From DASTHS01 sp035718085 (GTDB taxonomy: Bacteria > Actinomycetota > Acidimicrobiia > Acidimicrobiales > Palsa-688), in assembly GCA_035718085.1 (NCBI GenBank), contig DASTHS010000242.1, positions 1 to 37,460 of the forward strand: DNA of 37,460 nt. Reading direction: 5' to 3'. The position numbers were made by a program, and so were the translations under genes. The notes beneath the pieces are model-generated. The model was given only the letters and a program-made list of their open reading frames with translations, was not told the origin of the DNA and did not search any database. Of this stretch, positions 1-9,365 are shown one piece after another; position 1 is the stretch's first letter; each line of letters begins with the position of its first letter.

Positions 1-897
1 ACCGACGAGGGCGACGAGGGCGCCCACCACGGCCCACACGGTGGAGTCGGGCGACACCGGGCTCGACGGGGGGGTGCCGCCGCCGGTGACCTGGCCGCCC
101 CCGCTGAACGCCTCGGCGTCGAGGCGCAGGGTCGTGGCCTGCTGCTGGAGCACCGCCTGCTGGTCGCGCAGCAGCGTGCGCCGGGCCACCAGCGCGTCGA
201 CGGTGGCGTTGCCGGTCGAGGGCGGCGGCGCGGCGACCGTGCGCGGGGTGGCCGCGGCGACGCCCGACGACGCCGAGGGGGGCAGGTTGTAGGCCACCCC
301 GGGGAGCGGCCGGGTGCCGGCGGAGGCCGTCGAGGGCACCGACGTGGTGGTCGGGCCGCCGGCAGCAGCGATCTGGGCGTCGAGCGCCGCGATCTGGGTG
401 CCGACGTCAGCCACCTTGGCGGCGACGTCGGCTGCGGTGGCCTCGAGGGCGTCGACGGTGGCGACCTGCTGGTCGGCCACGTAGGCGTCGGCGTAGGCCA
501 GGGCCCAGCTGGCCGCGGTGCGGGCCGTCGTGGCGTCGACGGCGACGGTGACGACGTCGGAGCCCGTCCCGACCCGGGCGACGGCTGGGGCTATCACACG
601 GACCCCGGCCAGCTTGGCGGCGTCGGCCCGCACCGCCGGCGACGTGACGATCGCTGCGGCGTCGACCACCTCCGCGGGGGGGACCGTCAGCTGCGACCCG
701 GTGGGCGTCGCCGCCCCTGGCGGCGGCCCGACCATCACCGAGGCGGTGCCCTGGTAGGTGTGGGTCAGCTGGCCGGCAACGAGCAGCCCGGCTCCGGCGC
801 CGAGGAGCCCGCAGAGGGCCATCACGCCCCGCCGCCGCCAGGCGGCGTCGACGGCGGTGGCACCGGCGCTGGCTGCCGCTCGCAACACCGGGCGCAC
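1..897 (-). CDS. Wzz-like chain-length determinant / polysaccharide co-polymerase, partial (C-terminus beyond window)
   Basis: The reading frame is open from a GTG at 897 to the window edge (299 codons, no stop). An N-terminal hydrophobic segment (about residues 25-44) follows a basic WRRRG stretch. A periplasmic-type Ala/Thr-rich region with coiled-coil character comes next (around VDALEATAADVAAKVADV and later RTLLRDQQAVLQQQATTL). A second hydrophobic segment (WAVVGALVALVG) begins at the edge. Two membrane segments flanking a coiled domain is the Wzz/capsular co-polymerase layout, which in known members sets the chain length of surface polysaccharide. It starts 10 nt after the cbiB-cobC stop but has its own TAGCCT box 6 nt before the GTG, so it is probably a separate leaderless transcript and not part of the B12 pathway. 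The family call rests on topology more than on motifs. Confidence 0.6.
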   Translation of the reverse strand, partial: MRPVLRAAASAGATAVDAAWRRRGVMALCGLLGAGAGLLVAGQLTHTYQGTASVMVGPPPGAATPTGSQLTVPPAEVVDAAAIVTSPAVRADAAKLAGVRVIAPAVARVGTGSDVVTVAVDATTARTAASWALAYADAYVADQQVATVDALEATAADVAAKVADVGTQIAALDAQIAAAGGPTTTSVPSTASAGTRPLPGVAYNLPPSASSGVAAATPRTVAAPPPSTGNATVDALVARRTLLRDQQAVLQQQATTLRLDAEAFSGGGQVTGGGTPPSSPVSPDSTVWAVVGALVALVG

Positions 898-903
898 GCT
901 GCG

Positions 904-909
904 AGGCTA
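904..909 (-). promoter_or_regulatory. -10 box of the Wzz-like gene
   Basis: TAGCCT lies 6 nt before the GTG at 897, with no Shine-Dalgarno between, so a leaderless mRNA is inferred. Its first three bases are the TAG stop codon of the upstream cbiB-cobC gene. Confidence 0.5.
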
Positions 910-2676
910 TCGGGCCGGGCCGTCGCCCTCCGAGCCGCCGGTGCCCCGGGCGGCGCCGATGCCGTCCCCGAGGGCGGCGTCGAGGGCCGTGCGCAGCCGG
1001 TCCCGCTGGTCGGGTCGGGGCACGGCGATGCGCACGGTGCCGGGCATGGCGAAGCTGGTGCAGTCGCGGACCACCACCCGCTGGGTGATCAGCCGGGCCC
1101 GCAGGTCGCCGGCGTCGTCGACGAGCACCCACGGGCCCCGCCCGGCGCGCACCCGCAGGCCGCGGCGGGTGAGGTCGGCGGCCAGGTCGGCGCGCGCCAC
1201 GTCGATGGCCTCGCGCCAGGCCGGCAGGTCGGCGCCGGCGAGCAGATCGGGCAGGGCGTCGGCGGCCAGACCGTTGACCGCCCAGGCCGGCTGGTCGGCC
1301 CGCACCGCGGCCACCACGTCGGCGTCCGCGCTGAGCAGGTAGCCGACCCGCAGGCCGGGGCAGGCCAGCAGCTTGGTGAGCGAGCCGACCACGGTGGCGC
1401 CGTGCTCGTGGTCGCCCCGGGTCCAGGTCCCGGTGGCCATCGGCCAGAACGCCTCGTCCCAGACGTCGGCGCGCTCGTCGGGGGCGGCCAACACGCCGGT
1501 CGGGTTGTTCGGGTTCGACCGCCACACCGGCCCGCCGCCGCGCGGGTAGAGCGAGAAGTCGGGTTCGACGACCCGACCGCCGGTGCGGGAGGCGAGCAGG
1601 GCGATGGCCTCGGCGCCCCCGTTGGTGAGCACCAGGTGGGCGGGGTCGACGCCCCTGGCCCCGGCCAGGGCGTCGACGGCCGGCTGGGGGTCGGGGTAGC
1701 GGCCGAGGGCGTCGAGGTGGGCAGCCACCGCGGGCGCCGGGTCGGGGGCGAAGGGGTTCAGGCTGGCCGACAGGTCGAGCACCGCGCCGACGGGCACCCC
1801 GAGGGCGGCGGCCACGGCCCCGACCTGGCGGGCCAGGGCCCGGGCGGCGGCGATGTCGGCCGGGGCGGCGGGCCGGCCGTCGCCCAGCCCGGCGCGGACC
1901 TCGACCCGCCCGTCGTAGCGGTTGACGCCGCCCAGGCGCAGGCCGAGGGCGGCGGCGAAGGCCGCCTCGGCGACCCCTGCGTTCGGCGACGGGTGGGCGG
2001 GGGCGTCGGCGCGCACCGCCCGCCACACCGCCGCCGCCCGCCGGGGGCGCAGCGCGGCGACGGCGAGCGCGGTGAGGCGGGCGGGCGCCAGGTTGGCCCC
2101 GTCGTCGAGGCGGGCGGCCGCCCACCCGAAGTTGCGGTGGCGGGCCGAGCGGTGCCCGACCATGGCGTCGAGGGTGTTGACCGCCCGGTAGCCGAACGCG
2201 CCCGCCGGGCCCCCCACCGCCGCCCACAGGAGCGGCGCCACCACCGCGTCGACGGTGTTCTCGGCCACCGACTCCACCACCGCCCGGGCCAGCTCGCCCT
2301 CGTCGAGCCCGGTCGGGTCGCGGCCCACCAACGCCGGCAGCATGGCGCGGGCCGCCGGCAGGTCGCCGTGGTCGAGCGCGTCACCAACCCCGGCCGCCGC
2401 CCGGTCGAGGCTGGCACCGCCCACGGTGACGACGGTGGCCGCCAGGGTGGCCGCCCACCGGGGCCGCACCACCCGTCCGAGGGCGGCCCCGGTCACGGCG
2501 GCCAGCCCGATGCCTGCCACGGCGTAGGCGCAGCCGGCGGCGCGGCTGTCGCGCCACCACCGCCGCTCGGCTGCGCCCATGGCGGTGCCGAACCAGGCGA
2601 CGGGGTGCCAGCGGTCGGGCGGGTCGGCGACCAGCCGGTCGGTCAGCACCCCGAGGCCGGCGGCGGTGGCGCTCAC
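907..2676 (-). CDS. cbiB: CbiB (adenosylcobinamide-phosphate synthase) fused to CobC/CobD-type PLP aminotransferase
   Basis: This 589-aa protein joins two late cobalamin enzymes. Residues 1 to about 290 match the CbiB/CobD membrane enzyme that attaches aminopropanol (phosphate) to adenosylcobyric acid: DPPDRWHPVAWFG near the start, ESVAENTVDAVVAPLLWA, and NTLDAMVGHRS. Residues from about 290 match the class I/II PLP fold of threonine-phosphate decarboxylase (CobC in aerobic nomenclature), which makes the aminopropanol phosphate that CbiB uses: LDLSASLNPF at about 300, SNPNNPTG, and SLTKLLACPGLRVGY with the likely PLP lysine K435. There is essentially no linker. The GTG start overlaps the cobS stop as GTGA. 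Adjacent steps in one polypeptide suggest substrate channelling (inference). The stop is TAG, whereas its operon neighbours use TGA. Confidence 0.92.
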   Translation of the reverse strand: MSATAAGLGVLTDRLVADPPDRWHPVAWFGTAMGAAERRWWRDSRAAGCAYAVAGIGLAAVTGAALGRVVRPRWAATLAATVVTVGGASLDRAAAGVGDALDHGDLPAARAMLPALVGRDPTGLDEGELARAVVESVAENTVDAVVAPLLWAAVGGPAGAFGYRAVNTLDAMVGHRSARHRNFGWAAARLDDGANLAPARLTALAVAALRPRRAAAVWRAVRADAPAHPSPNAGVAEAAFAAALGLRLGGVNRYDGRVEVRAGLGDGRPAAPADIAAARALARQVGAVAAALGVPVGAVLDLSASLNPFAPDPAPAVAAHLDALGRYPDPQPAVDALAGARGVDPAHLVLTNGGAEAIALLASRTGGRVVEPDFSLYPRGGGPVWRSNPNNPTGVLAAPDERADVWDEAFWPMATGTWTRGDHEHGATVVGSLTKLLACPGLRVGYLLSADADVVAAVRADQPAWAVNGLAADALPDLLAGADLPAWREAIDVARADLAADLTRRGLRVRAGRGPWVLVDDAGDLRARLITQRVVVRDCTSFAMPGTVRIAVPRPDQRDRLRTALDAALGDGIGAARGTGGSEGDGPAR

Positions 2677-3386
2677 CGGCCCGCCGACGCGACGACGAGG
2701 GCGACGGTCTCGCCGACGACGGCTGCGGCGCCGAGCACGTCACCGGTGTAGCCGCCGATGCGGGCCCGGGCGACCGCGAGCACCCCGGCGGCGGCCACCG
2801 CCAGCGCCACCACGCCGGCCGCACCGGCCACGCCGGCGCCGACGGCGGCCAGGGCGGCGCCGCCGACCCCGCCGGCGGCGGCGACCAACGCGGCCGACCG
2901 GGCCCGGTCGCCGAGGAACGCCGTCGCCAGGCCCCGGCCCCGGGCGTAGGGGAGGGCGGCGGTGCCGGCGACCATCGCGGCGCGAGACGCGCACCAGGTG
3001 CCGGCCAGCAGCGCCACCGACGGGCGGAGGGTGGCCAGCGCCGCCACCCGCAGCAGCAAGGTGGCCGCCACCGTGGCGACCCCGAACGCGCCGACGTCGG
3101 GCTGGGCCATCACCTCCAGGCGCCGCGCCGGCGGCAGGTGGGGCAGCAGCCCGTCGGCGCTGTCGGCCAGCCCGTCGACGTGCAGCATCCCGGTGGCGAC
3201 GAGGTCGGCGGTGACGGCCAGAGCAGCCGGCAGCGCCACGCCGGGGAAGGTGCGCCCCGCCCCCCACCACACCGCCCCGACGGCGGCGCCGATCACCGCG
3301 CCGGCCACGGGGAACCAGCGCAGCGTCGTCGCCGTCGGCGGGGTGGCGGGCCCGAACGGCGTGAGGAACCCGAGGGCGGCGCGCAC
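2673..3386 (-). CDS. cobS: Cobalamin synthase CobS (adenosylcobinamide-GDP ribazoletransferase)
   Basis: A 237-aa polytopic membrane protein that joins adenosylcobinamide-GDP to alpha-ribazole, the last assembly step of the nucleotide loop. The family signature HVDGLADSADGLLPH is clear at about residues 69-83, followed by the conserved MAQPDVGAFGV segment and several Ala/Val/Leu-rich membrane helices. The length matches the family (about 240-260 aa). The GTG start lies 4 nt after the cobU stop, and its own stop overlaps the next start (GTGA). The homonymous cobaltochelatase subunit CobS of proteobacteria is a different protein; the chelatase here is CobN plus ChlI/ChlD. Confidence 0.95.
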   Translation of the reverse strand: MRAALGFLTPFGPATPPTATTLRWFPVAGAVIGAAVGAVWWGAGRTFPGVALPAALAVTADLVATGMLHVDGLADSADGLLPHLPPARRLEVMAQPDVGAFGVATVAATLLLRVAALATLRPSVALLAGTWCASRAAMVAGTAALPYARGRGLATAFLGDRARSAALVAAAGGVGGAALAAVGAGVAGAAGVVALAVAAAGVLAVARARIGGYTGDVLGAAAVVGETVALVVASAGR

Positions 3387-3390
3387 CCGG

Positions 3391-3888
3391 TCACAGCTCC
3401 AGGCAGCGGCCGGCGACGACGAGCACGACCCGGTTGGCGATCGCCGCGACCTGCTGGTTGAGGGTGCCGATGACGTCGACGAAGCGGCGGCCCACCTCGC
3501 TCGCCGGGTGGATCGCCAGGCCCACCTCCTCGCTCACCACCACCGACGGGGCGTCGCGGCCGGCGAGGGCGTCGCACAGGGCGTCGCCGTCGGGGTCGAG
3601 GTCGTGGTGGCCGGCGACCCAGGTGCCCAGGCTGTCGAGCAGCACCACCCCCGGCACCAGCCCGAGCACCGCCGGCAGGTCGGCGCCGGGGCCCGCCTCC
3701 ACGGTGGCCCACCCGGCGGGGCGGCGCAGCCGGTGGGCGGCGATGCGCGCCTCCATCGCCGAGTCGGTGGCGGCGCCGGTCGCCACGTAGGTCACCCCCA
3801 GCCCGTCGACCGCCGCCTCGACGGCCAGGCGCTCGGCGACCGCCGACTTGCCCGAGCGGGTGCCCCCGAGCACCAGCGCCAGGCTCAC
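3391..3888 (-). CDS. cobU: Adenosylcobinamide kinase / adenosylcobinamide-phosphate guanylyltransferase
   Basis: A 165-aa bifunctional enzyme (CobU, CobP in aerobic nomenclature) that phosphorylates adenosylcobinamide and activates it with GMP before CobS acts. It starts with the P-loop GGTRSGKS (residues 8-15). The segment MEARIAAHRLRRPAGW holds the histidine (H52) that corresponds to the guanylylated residue in the family. VVSEEVGLAIHP and the terminal VVLVVAGRCLEL are also family features. The GTG start overlaps the chlI-chlD stop as GTGA, and cobS follows after 4 nt. Confidence 0.95.
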   Translation of the reverse strand: MSLALVLGGTRSGKSAVAERLAVEAAVDGLGVTYVATGAATDSAMEARIAAHRLRRPAGWATVEAGPGADLPAVLGLVPGVVLLDSLGTWVAGHHDLDPDGDALCDALAGRDAPSVVVSEEVGLAIHPASEVGRRFVDVIGTLNQQVAAIANRVVLVVAGRCLEL

Positions 3889-5783
3889 CCCGCCGCCCCC
3901 GCCCGCAGCAGCCCCTCGACGGCCGCGCCGCCGCCCTCGAGGCCGGCCAGCTCGACGTGGTGGGCCCCCAGGGCGGTGGCCAGTCGGCGGGCCAGGCCGA
4001 GGCGCACCGGGCCGTCTTCAGCGTCGAGCACCGTGCAGCGGGCGCCCGTGGCCGCCAGGCCGGCCGCCGCCGCCATCGCCGCAGCCAGCGGGTCGGGGCC
4101 GCCGGCGGTGGCCCGCCCGTCGGTGATGAGGGCGACCACCGGCTCGACCGCCGCGTCGCGCGTGGCGGCGCGCACCAGGGCGGTGACCGCCTCGATCCCG
4201 GCGGCCAGGGGCGTGGTGCCCCCCGTGGCCACCTCGGCCAGTCGGGCCCTGGCCACCTCGACCGAGCCGGTGGGGCGCAGCACCACCTCGGCCCGGTCGC
4301 CGGCGAACGTGACCAGGGCGACCCGGTCGCGGGTGCGGTAGGCGTCACGCAGCAGGCCCAGCACCGCCCGTCGGGCCAGCTCCACGCGCCGGGCGCCGAC
4401 CATCGACCCCGACGCGTCGACGGCGACCACCACCAGGCGGGTGCGGGGCGCCACGCTGACCGAGGCGCGCAGGTCGTCGGCGGTGATGCCGGTGCCGCCC
4501 GCCCGCGCCGCAGCAGCCACGGCGGTGGCCGCCGGGGCCAGGCGCTGGCCGGCCGCGGCCATCGGCACGTCGCCGACCACCCGGCCCCTCGGCGAGGTCA
4601 CCGCCGGGGCTCGGCCCCGCTCGGGCACGACGGCGATCGGCACGTCGCCGGTGGCGATGGCCAGCGCCCCCTCCCGCGACGGCGCGGCCGCGCCGGGCGC
4701 TTCGACCCCCGGCGGGGTCGACGGGCCCGCCGCTGGGCGTGCGGGGCTGCCGGGGTCGGCGGGCCCCGGGCGGGCGGGGTCGCGCCCCCCCGGCGGCCCG
4801 TCGGCGCCGGGGGGCTCGGGGTCGGCCACCGCCGGCCCGGCTCCCGTCGGCGCAGCGGGCCGGTCGGGGCCGTCGTCGGGGCGGGCGTCGTCGCCCAGGG
4901 CGCGCTCGAGTGCCTGCTGCAGCTCCTCGTCGGCCAGGCCGGGGTCTTCGAAGGGGTTGCGCCGGCGTCGGTGGCCGAGGACCAGGGGCGCCACCCGGCG
5001 CAGGTCGTCGGGGTCAGCGTCGGCTCGGCCCTCCCAGCCGGCGAGGGCCGACGCCGCCCGGCACAGCGACAGGTCGGCCCGCAGGCCCTGGGCGCCGACG
5101 GCCACCGCCAGGCGGGCGGCGGCGGCCACGACCTCCGGGCCCACCGACGCGGGGCGGGCGGCGGCCAGCCGGGCCGCCAGCGCCCCGTCACCTCCCCCAC
5201 CCTCCGGCGCCGCGCCGCGCTCGAAGGCCAGCTGCCGGGCCACGATCTCCGCCCGCTCCGCCGGGTCGTCGGTGGCCCGCACGTCGACGGCCAGACCGAA
5301 GCGGTCGAGCAGCTGCGGTCGCAGCTCACCCTCCTCGGGGTTCATCGACCCCACCAGCACGAACCGGGCCGGGTGGGTGGCCGACACGCCGTCGCGCTCG
5401 ACCCGGTTCACCCCGCTGACCGCCACGTCGAGGAGCGTGTCGACCAGGTGGTCGGCCAGCAGGTTCACCTCGTCGACGTAGAGCACCCCGCCGTCGGCCG
5501 CGGCCAGCAGCCCCGGCCGCAGGGCCACCGACGGGCCGGCGGCGTCGACGAGCGCGGCGAGGTCGACCGAGCCGACGACTCGGTCTTCTGACGCCCCGAG
5601 GGGCAGCTCGACGAACGGGGCGCCCGGCGCCAGCAGCGCGGCCAACCCCCGGGCCAGGGTCGTCTTGGCCGATCCCTTGTCACCCCGGAGCAGCACCCCG
5701 CCCAGGCGGGGCTCGACGGCGGCGAGCAGCAGCGCCAGCTTGGCGTCGGGCTGGCCGACCACCGACGCGAAGGGCAGGCTCAT
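3885..5783 (-). CDS. ChlI-ChlD fused AAA+/VWA chelatase subunit (partner of CobN)
   Basis: A 632-aa protein with an N-terminal AAA+ ATPase like Mg-chelatase ChlI/BchI: Walker A GDKGSAKT at 34-41, Walker B region GGVLYVDEVNLL, and the VGSMNPEEGELRPQLLDRFG motif. A Pro/Gly/Asp-rich linker (roughly residues 290-390) leads to a C-terminal VWA domain with a MIDAS motif VDASGSM at about 450 and ALITDGRATAGG. It most likely powers cobalt insertion by CobN, the arrangement known in actinobacteria that lack proteobacterial CobS/CobT chelatase subunits. The frame is open upstream to 6188, but the ATG at 5783 is chosen because it overlaps the cobN stop as ATGA and because the conserved LPFASVVGQ begins there. 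Confidence 0.92.
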   Translation of the reverse strand: MSLPFASVVGQPDAKLALLLAAVEPRLGGVLLRGDKGSAKTTLARGLAALLAPGAPFVELPLGASEDRVVGSVDLAALVDAAGPSVALRPGLLAAADGGVLYVDEVNLLADHLVDTLLDVAVSGVNRVERDGVSATHPARFVLVGSMNPEEGELRPQLLDRFGLAVDVRATDDPAERAEIVARQLAFERGAAPEGGGGDGALAARLAAARPASVGPEVVAAAARLAVAVGAQGLRADLSLCRAASALAGWEGRADADPDDLRRVAPLVLGHRRRRNPFEDPGLADEELQQALERALGDDARPDDGPDRPAAPTGAGPAVADPEPPGADGPPGGRDPARPGPADPGSPARPAAGPSTPPGVEAPGAAAPSREGALAIATGDVPIAVVPERGRAPAVTSPRGRVVGDVPMAAAGQRLAPAATAVAAAARAGGTGITADDLRASVSVAPRTRLVVVAVDASGSMVGARRVELARRAVLGLLRDAYRTRDRVALVTFAGDRAEVVLRPTGSVEVARARLAEVATGGTTPLAAGIEAVTALVRAATRDAAVEPVVALITDGRATAGGPDPLAAAMAAAAGLAATGARCTVLDAEDGPVRLGLARRLATALGAHHVELAGLEGGGAAVEGLLRAGAAG

Positions 5784-8700
5784 CGCGATTCCTCCCACCC
5801 CTCCGCCTCGAGGAGGGCGTCGCGCAGGGCGGCGGCCTGCTCCACCGACGGCTTCCAGCGGCCCCGCGCCTCGGCCTCGAGCAGCCGCTCGGCGATCGAG
5901 CGCAGCGCCCACGGGTTGGAGCGCTCGAAGAACGCCCGCGACTCGGCCGACGCCACGTAGGCCTCGGTGACCTGCTCGTACATCCACGGGCTGGCCGCGT
6001 GGGCGGTGACGTCGTAGCCGAAGAGGTAGTCGACCGTCGCCGCCATCTCGAACGCCCCCTTGTAGCCGTGGCGGCGCATGGCCTCGAGCCACTTGGGGTT
6101 GAGCACCCGCGTCCGCACCACCCGGGCGGCCTCCTCGGCCAGCGAGCGCACCACCGGGTGGGCGGGGTCGTGGCTGTCGCCGAACCACGCCCGTGGGTCG
6201 CGCCCGGTGAGGCTGCGGATCACCGCGACCATGCCGCCGTGCTCCTGCAGGTAGTCGTCGGAGTCGAACACGTCGTGCTCGCGGTTGTCCTGGTTCTTCA
6301 CCGCCACGTCGATGGCGGCGAAACGACGCTTCATGGCCGCCTCGGCCGCCTCGCCGTGGCGGCCGCGGCCGTAGGCGAAGCCCGACCAGGCGATGTACAC
6401 CGCGGCCAGGTCGTCGTCGGAGCGCCAGTTGCGCTGCTCGAGCAGCTGCAGCACCCCGGCCCCGTAGCTGCCCGGCGACGGCCCGTAGATCCGGGGGTCG
6501 TCGGCGCCGGTGGCGGCGACCGGGTTCATGTCGGCGGGCTCGTCGGTGCGGGCGGCCACCAGCCCCACGGCGTCGTCGAGCAGCTCGACCAGGCCGGGGA
6601 AGGCGTCACGGAAGAACCCGCTGATGCGCAGCGTCACGTCGACGCGGGGGCGGCCCAGCTCCTCGAGCGGCACGACCTCGAGGCCGCTGACCCGCCGGCT
6701 CTGCGGTTCCCAGACCGGGCGCACACCGAGCAGCCACAGGGCCTCGGCGACGTCGTCGCCCTGGGTGCGCATGGCGGCGGTGCCCCACAGCACGATGCCG
6801 ACCGTGCGGGGGTGGGTGCCCTCCTCGGCGACGTGGCGGTCGAGCAGCGCGTCGGCGAGGCGCCGGCCGACGTCCCACGCCAGTTCGGTGGGCAGGGCCT
6901 TGGGGTCGACGGAGTAGAAGTTCCGCCCGGTCGGCAGCACGTGGGCGCCGCCCCGGGTCAGCGCCCCCGACGGGCCGGCGGGCACGTAGCCGCCGTCGAG
7001 GCCGTGGATCAGGTTGCCGAGCTCGTCGCCGGTGCGGCGCAGCTGGGGCACCAGCCAGCCGCACACCCAGCGCATGGCGGTGGCGGCGTCGCCCGTGGGC
7101 ACCGCGCCGGTGGCGTCCCACCCGCGATCGGCGGCCGCCTGCACCCAGGCCCGGGCGCAGGCGTCGATGGCGTCGAGGCTGCGCTCGTCGCCAGCGTCGA
7201 GGCCGAGGTGGGCGGCGGCGGCGGCGCGCAGCGACGGCACCCGGCCGTGGGGCAGCCGGGTGATCACCGTGACGAGGTCGACGAGGGCGTCGCCGGCAGG
7301 CACCTGCCCCAGGGTGTGCAGGCCGCCGCGGATCTGGGCGTCCTTCAGGCTGCAGAGGTAGCCATCGACCTCGAGCACGACCTCGTCGAAGGCGTTGGGG
7401 TCGTGGGCGGCGTCGTGGAGGTCGAGGTCGTCGTTGATGGCCGTTGCCTCGAGCAGCCCCCAGATGCGCTCGCGCAGCGCCGGCAGCTTGCTCGGGTCCA
7501 TCGTCTGCAACGTGGCGTACTCGTCGAAGGCCTGCTCCAGGCGGGCCAGGTCGTCATAGGTGTCGGCCCGGGTCATCGGCGGCACCAGGTGGTCGATGAC
7601 CACCGCGTGCGACCGGCGCTTGGCCTGGGTGCCCTCCCCGGGGTCGTTGACCACGAAGGGGTAGAGGAACGGCACGTCGCCCAGCGCGGCGTCGGGCCAG
7701 CACCCGGCCGACAGGCCGACGGCCTTGCCGGGCAGCCACTCGAGGGTGCCGTGCTTGCCGAGGTGCACGATGGCGTCGGCCCCCCACACCTCGTCGAGCC
7801 ACCGGTAGACCGCCAGGTAGTGGTGCGTCGGCGCCAGGTTCGGCGAGTGGTACACCGCCACCGGGTCGTCGCCGTAGCCCCGTGGCGGCTGGATGGCGAT
7901 CACCACGTTGCCGAGGTCGATGCCGCTCACCACCAGGGCACCGTCGTGTACCCGCTGGCCGCCCGGCGGGGGCCCCCACCGCTGCTCGACCTCTGCTCGG
8001 GCCTCGGCGGGCAGGGTGGCGAACCACGCGCGGTAGGCGTCGACGGGCATGCCGCCGAGGGCGAGGGCCAGCTCGCGGGGGGAGAGCTGCTCGGCGTCGT
8101 AGGTCAGGCCGTCGGCCAGGCGGGCCATCAGCTCGTCGCCGTCGGCCGGCACCCGCTGCGCGTCGATGCTGTACCCGGCCGCCCGCATGGCCTCGAGCAT
8201 CCGCAGGGCGCTGACCGGGGTGTCGAGCCCGACGGCGTTGCCGAGGCGCGACCGCTTGGTCGGGTAGGCGCTGAGCACGATGGCGACGCGCTTGTCGGCG
8301 TTGGGCCGGGTGCGCAGGGCGGCGTGGCGGACGGCCAGCCCGGCCACACGGTCGACCCGGTCGGGCACGCTGCGGTAGGCCCGCACCCGGGTGCCGAGCT
8401 CGTCGCCGTCGTCGACCACCTCGTTGAACGCGAAGGTCGGGGCGATGATGCGCCCGTCGAGCTCGGGGATGGCCACCCCGCTGGCCACGTCATACGGGCC
8501 GAGGCCGGCGTCGGAGGCCATCCAGTCGTCGCTGCTGCGCCCGGCGGAGGGGGCCTGCAGCACGGGGATGTCGAGCTCGGCGAGGGCGGCGACGTCCCAT
8601 CCCTCGCCGTCGAGGCCGCCGGCCTTCTCCGGGGTGCCGGCGCCGCCAGCGGCGCCGCCGGCGGCGAGCACGGTGGTCACCAGGCAGGCGGCGCCGTGCT

Positions 8701-9337
8701 CGCGCAGGGCGGCCACCACGGGGGCGGCGTTGTCGCCGCGCAGCGAGTAGCACCACAGGGCCAGCGGCCGTGCCCCCCGCCGCTCGAGGGCCTCGCAGAG
8801 GTCCTCCACGAAGGTGGTGTTGCCGGCCACCAGGTGGGCCCGGTAGAAGACGACGCCGACCACCGGCCCGGGGCCGTGGGGGTCGGGGGCGCGCCACACG
8901 CCGAAGTCGGCCACCGGGCGGGGCGGCTCGAAGCCCCACCCCTCCACCAGCACGGTGTCGGCCACGAAGCGCAACAGGTGCTCGAGGTTGGCCGGGCCGC
9001 CGTGCACCAGGTAGGCGAAGGCCTCGGTGACCGTCGACGACGGCACCGTCGACAGGGCCGTCAGCTCGGCGTCGGGGACCGCCTCCCCGGAGAAGGCGAG
9101 CAGGGCGATGCCCCGCTCCAGGCAGGCGGCGCGCAGGCGGTCGAACCCCTCGCGCCACGCCCTCCGGCCGCCGAGCAGGCGCACGAGCACGGCGCGCACG
9201 CCGTCGAGGTCGCCGATCGGGTCGTCGGCCCAGGTGGTGGCGGCGGTCACCCGGTCGAAGCCGTCGGGCAGGGCCTCGACGGCGGCCCGCAGGGCGAGCA
9301 CCTCGGTGTCGGTGGAGCAGATCACTCGGATGGTCAC
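5780..9337 (-). CDS. cobN: Cobaltochelatase large subunit CobN
   Basis: An 1185-aa protein of the CobN/BchH family that binds hydrogenobyrinic acid a,c-diamide and receives cobalt. Characteristic blocks are HLGKHGTLEWLPGKAVGLS, LPTGRNFYSVDPKALPT, VTLRISGFFRDAFPG, VKNQDNREHDVFDSDDY and NPKWLEAMRRHGYKGAFEM near the C-terminus. The frame runs upstream through the riboswitch, so the start was set at the GTG at 9337 (protein VTIRVICSTDTE). That site has a GGGAGA Shine-Dalgarno at 9346-9351, 8 nt upstream, and lies just after the aptamer. It is the first gene under the cobalamin riboswitch, and its stop overlaps the chlI-chlD start (ATGA). Cobalt insertion is the step where shutting down synthesis saves metal, which fits riboswitch control here. 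Confidence 0.96.
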   Translation of the reverse strand: MTIRVICSTDTEVLALRAAVEALPDGFDRVTAATTWADDPIGDLDGVRAVLVRLLGGRRAWREGFDRLRAACLERGIALLAFSGEAVPDAELTALSTVPSSTVTEAFAYLVHGGPANLEHLLRFVADTVLVEGWGFEPPRPVADFGVWRAPDPHGPGPVVGVVFYRAHLVAGNTTFVEDLCEALERRGARPLALWCYSLRGDNAAPVVAALREHGAACLVTTVLAAGGAAGGAGTPEKAGGLDGEGWDVAALAELDIPVLQAPSAGRSSDDWMASDAGLGPYDVASGVAIPELDGRIIAPTFAFNEVVDDGDELGTRVRAYRSVPDRVDRVAGLAVRHAALRTRPNADKRVAIVLSAYPTKRSRLGNAVGLDTPVSALRMLEAMRAAGYSIDAQRVPADGDELMARLADGLTYDAEQLSPRELALALGGMPVDAYRAWFATLPAEARAEVEQRWGPPPGGQRVHDGALVVSGIDLGNVVIAIQPPRGYGDDPVAVYHSPNLAPTHHYLAVYRWLDEVWGADAIVHLGKHGTLEWLPGKAVGLSAGCWPDAALGDVPFLYPFVVNDPGEGTQAKRRSHAVVIDHLVPPMTRADTYDDLARLEQAFDEYATLQTMDPSKLPALRERIWGLLEATAINDDLDLHDAAHDPNAFDEVVLEVDGYLCSLKDAQIRGGLHTLGQVPAGDALVDLVTVITRLPHGRVPSLRAAAAAHLGLDAGDERSLDAIDACARAWVQAAADRGWDATGAVPTGDAATAMRWVCGWLVPQLRRTGDELGNLIHGLDGGYVPAGPSGALTRGGAHVLPTGRNFYSVDPKALPTELAWDVGRRLADALLDRHVAEEGTHPRTVGIVLWGTAAMRTQGDDVAEALWLLGVRPVWEPQSRRVSGLEVVPLEELGRPRVDVTLRISGFFRDAFPGLVELLDDAVGLVAARTDEPADMNPVAATGADDPRIYGPSPGSYGAGVLQLLEQRNWRSDDDLAAVYIAWSGFAYGRGRHGEAAEAAMKRRFAAIDVAVKNQDNREHDVFDSDDYLQEHGGMVAVIRSLTGRDPRAWFGDSHDPAHPVVRSLAEEAARVVRTRVLNPKWLEAMRRHGYKGAFEMAATVDYLFGYDVTAHAASPWMYEQVTEAYVASAESRAFFERSNPWALRSIAERLLEAEARGRWKPSVEQAAALRDALLEAEGWEESR

Positions 9338-9365
9338 GTCGGACGTCTCCCGCGTCTCGTCGGTT

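Noticed and set aside
5784..6188. N-terminal extension of the chlI-chlD reading frame
   Set aside because: It overlaps cobN by 400 nt and is Arg/Gly-rich without homology; the ATGA overlap at 5780-5783 gives the natural start.
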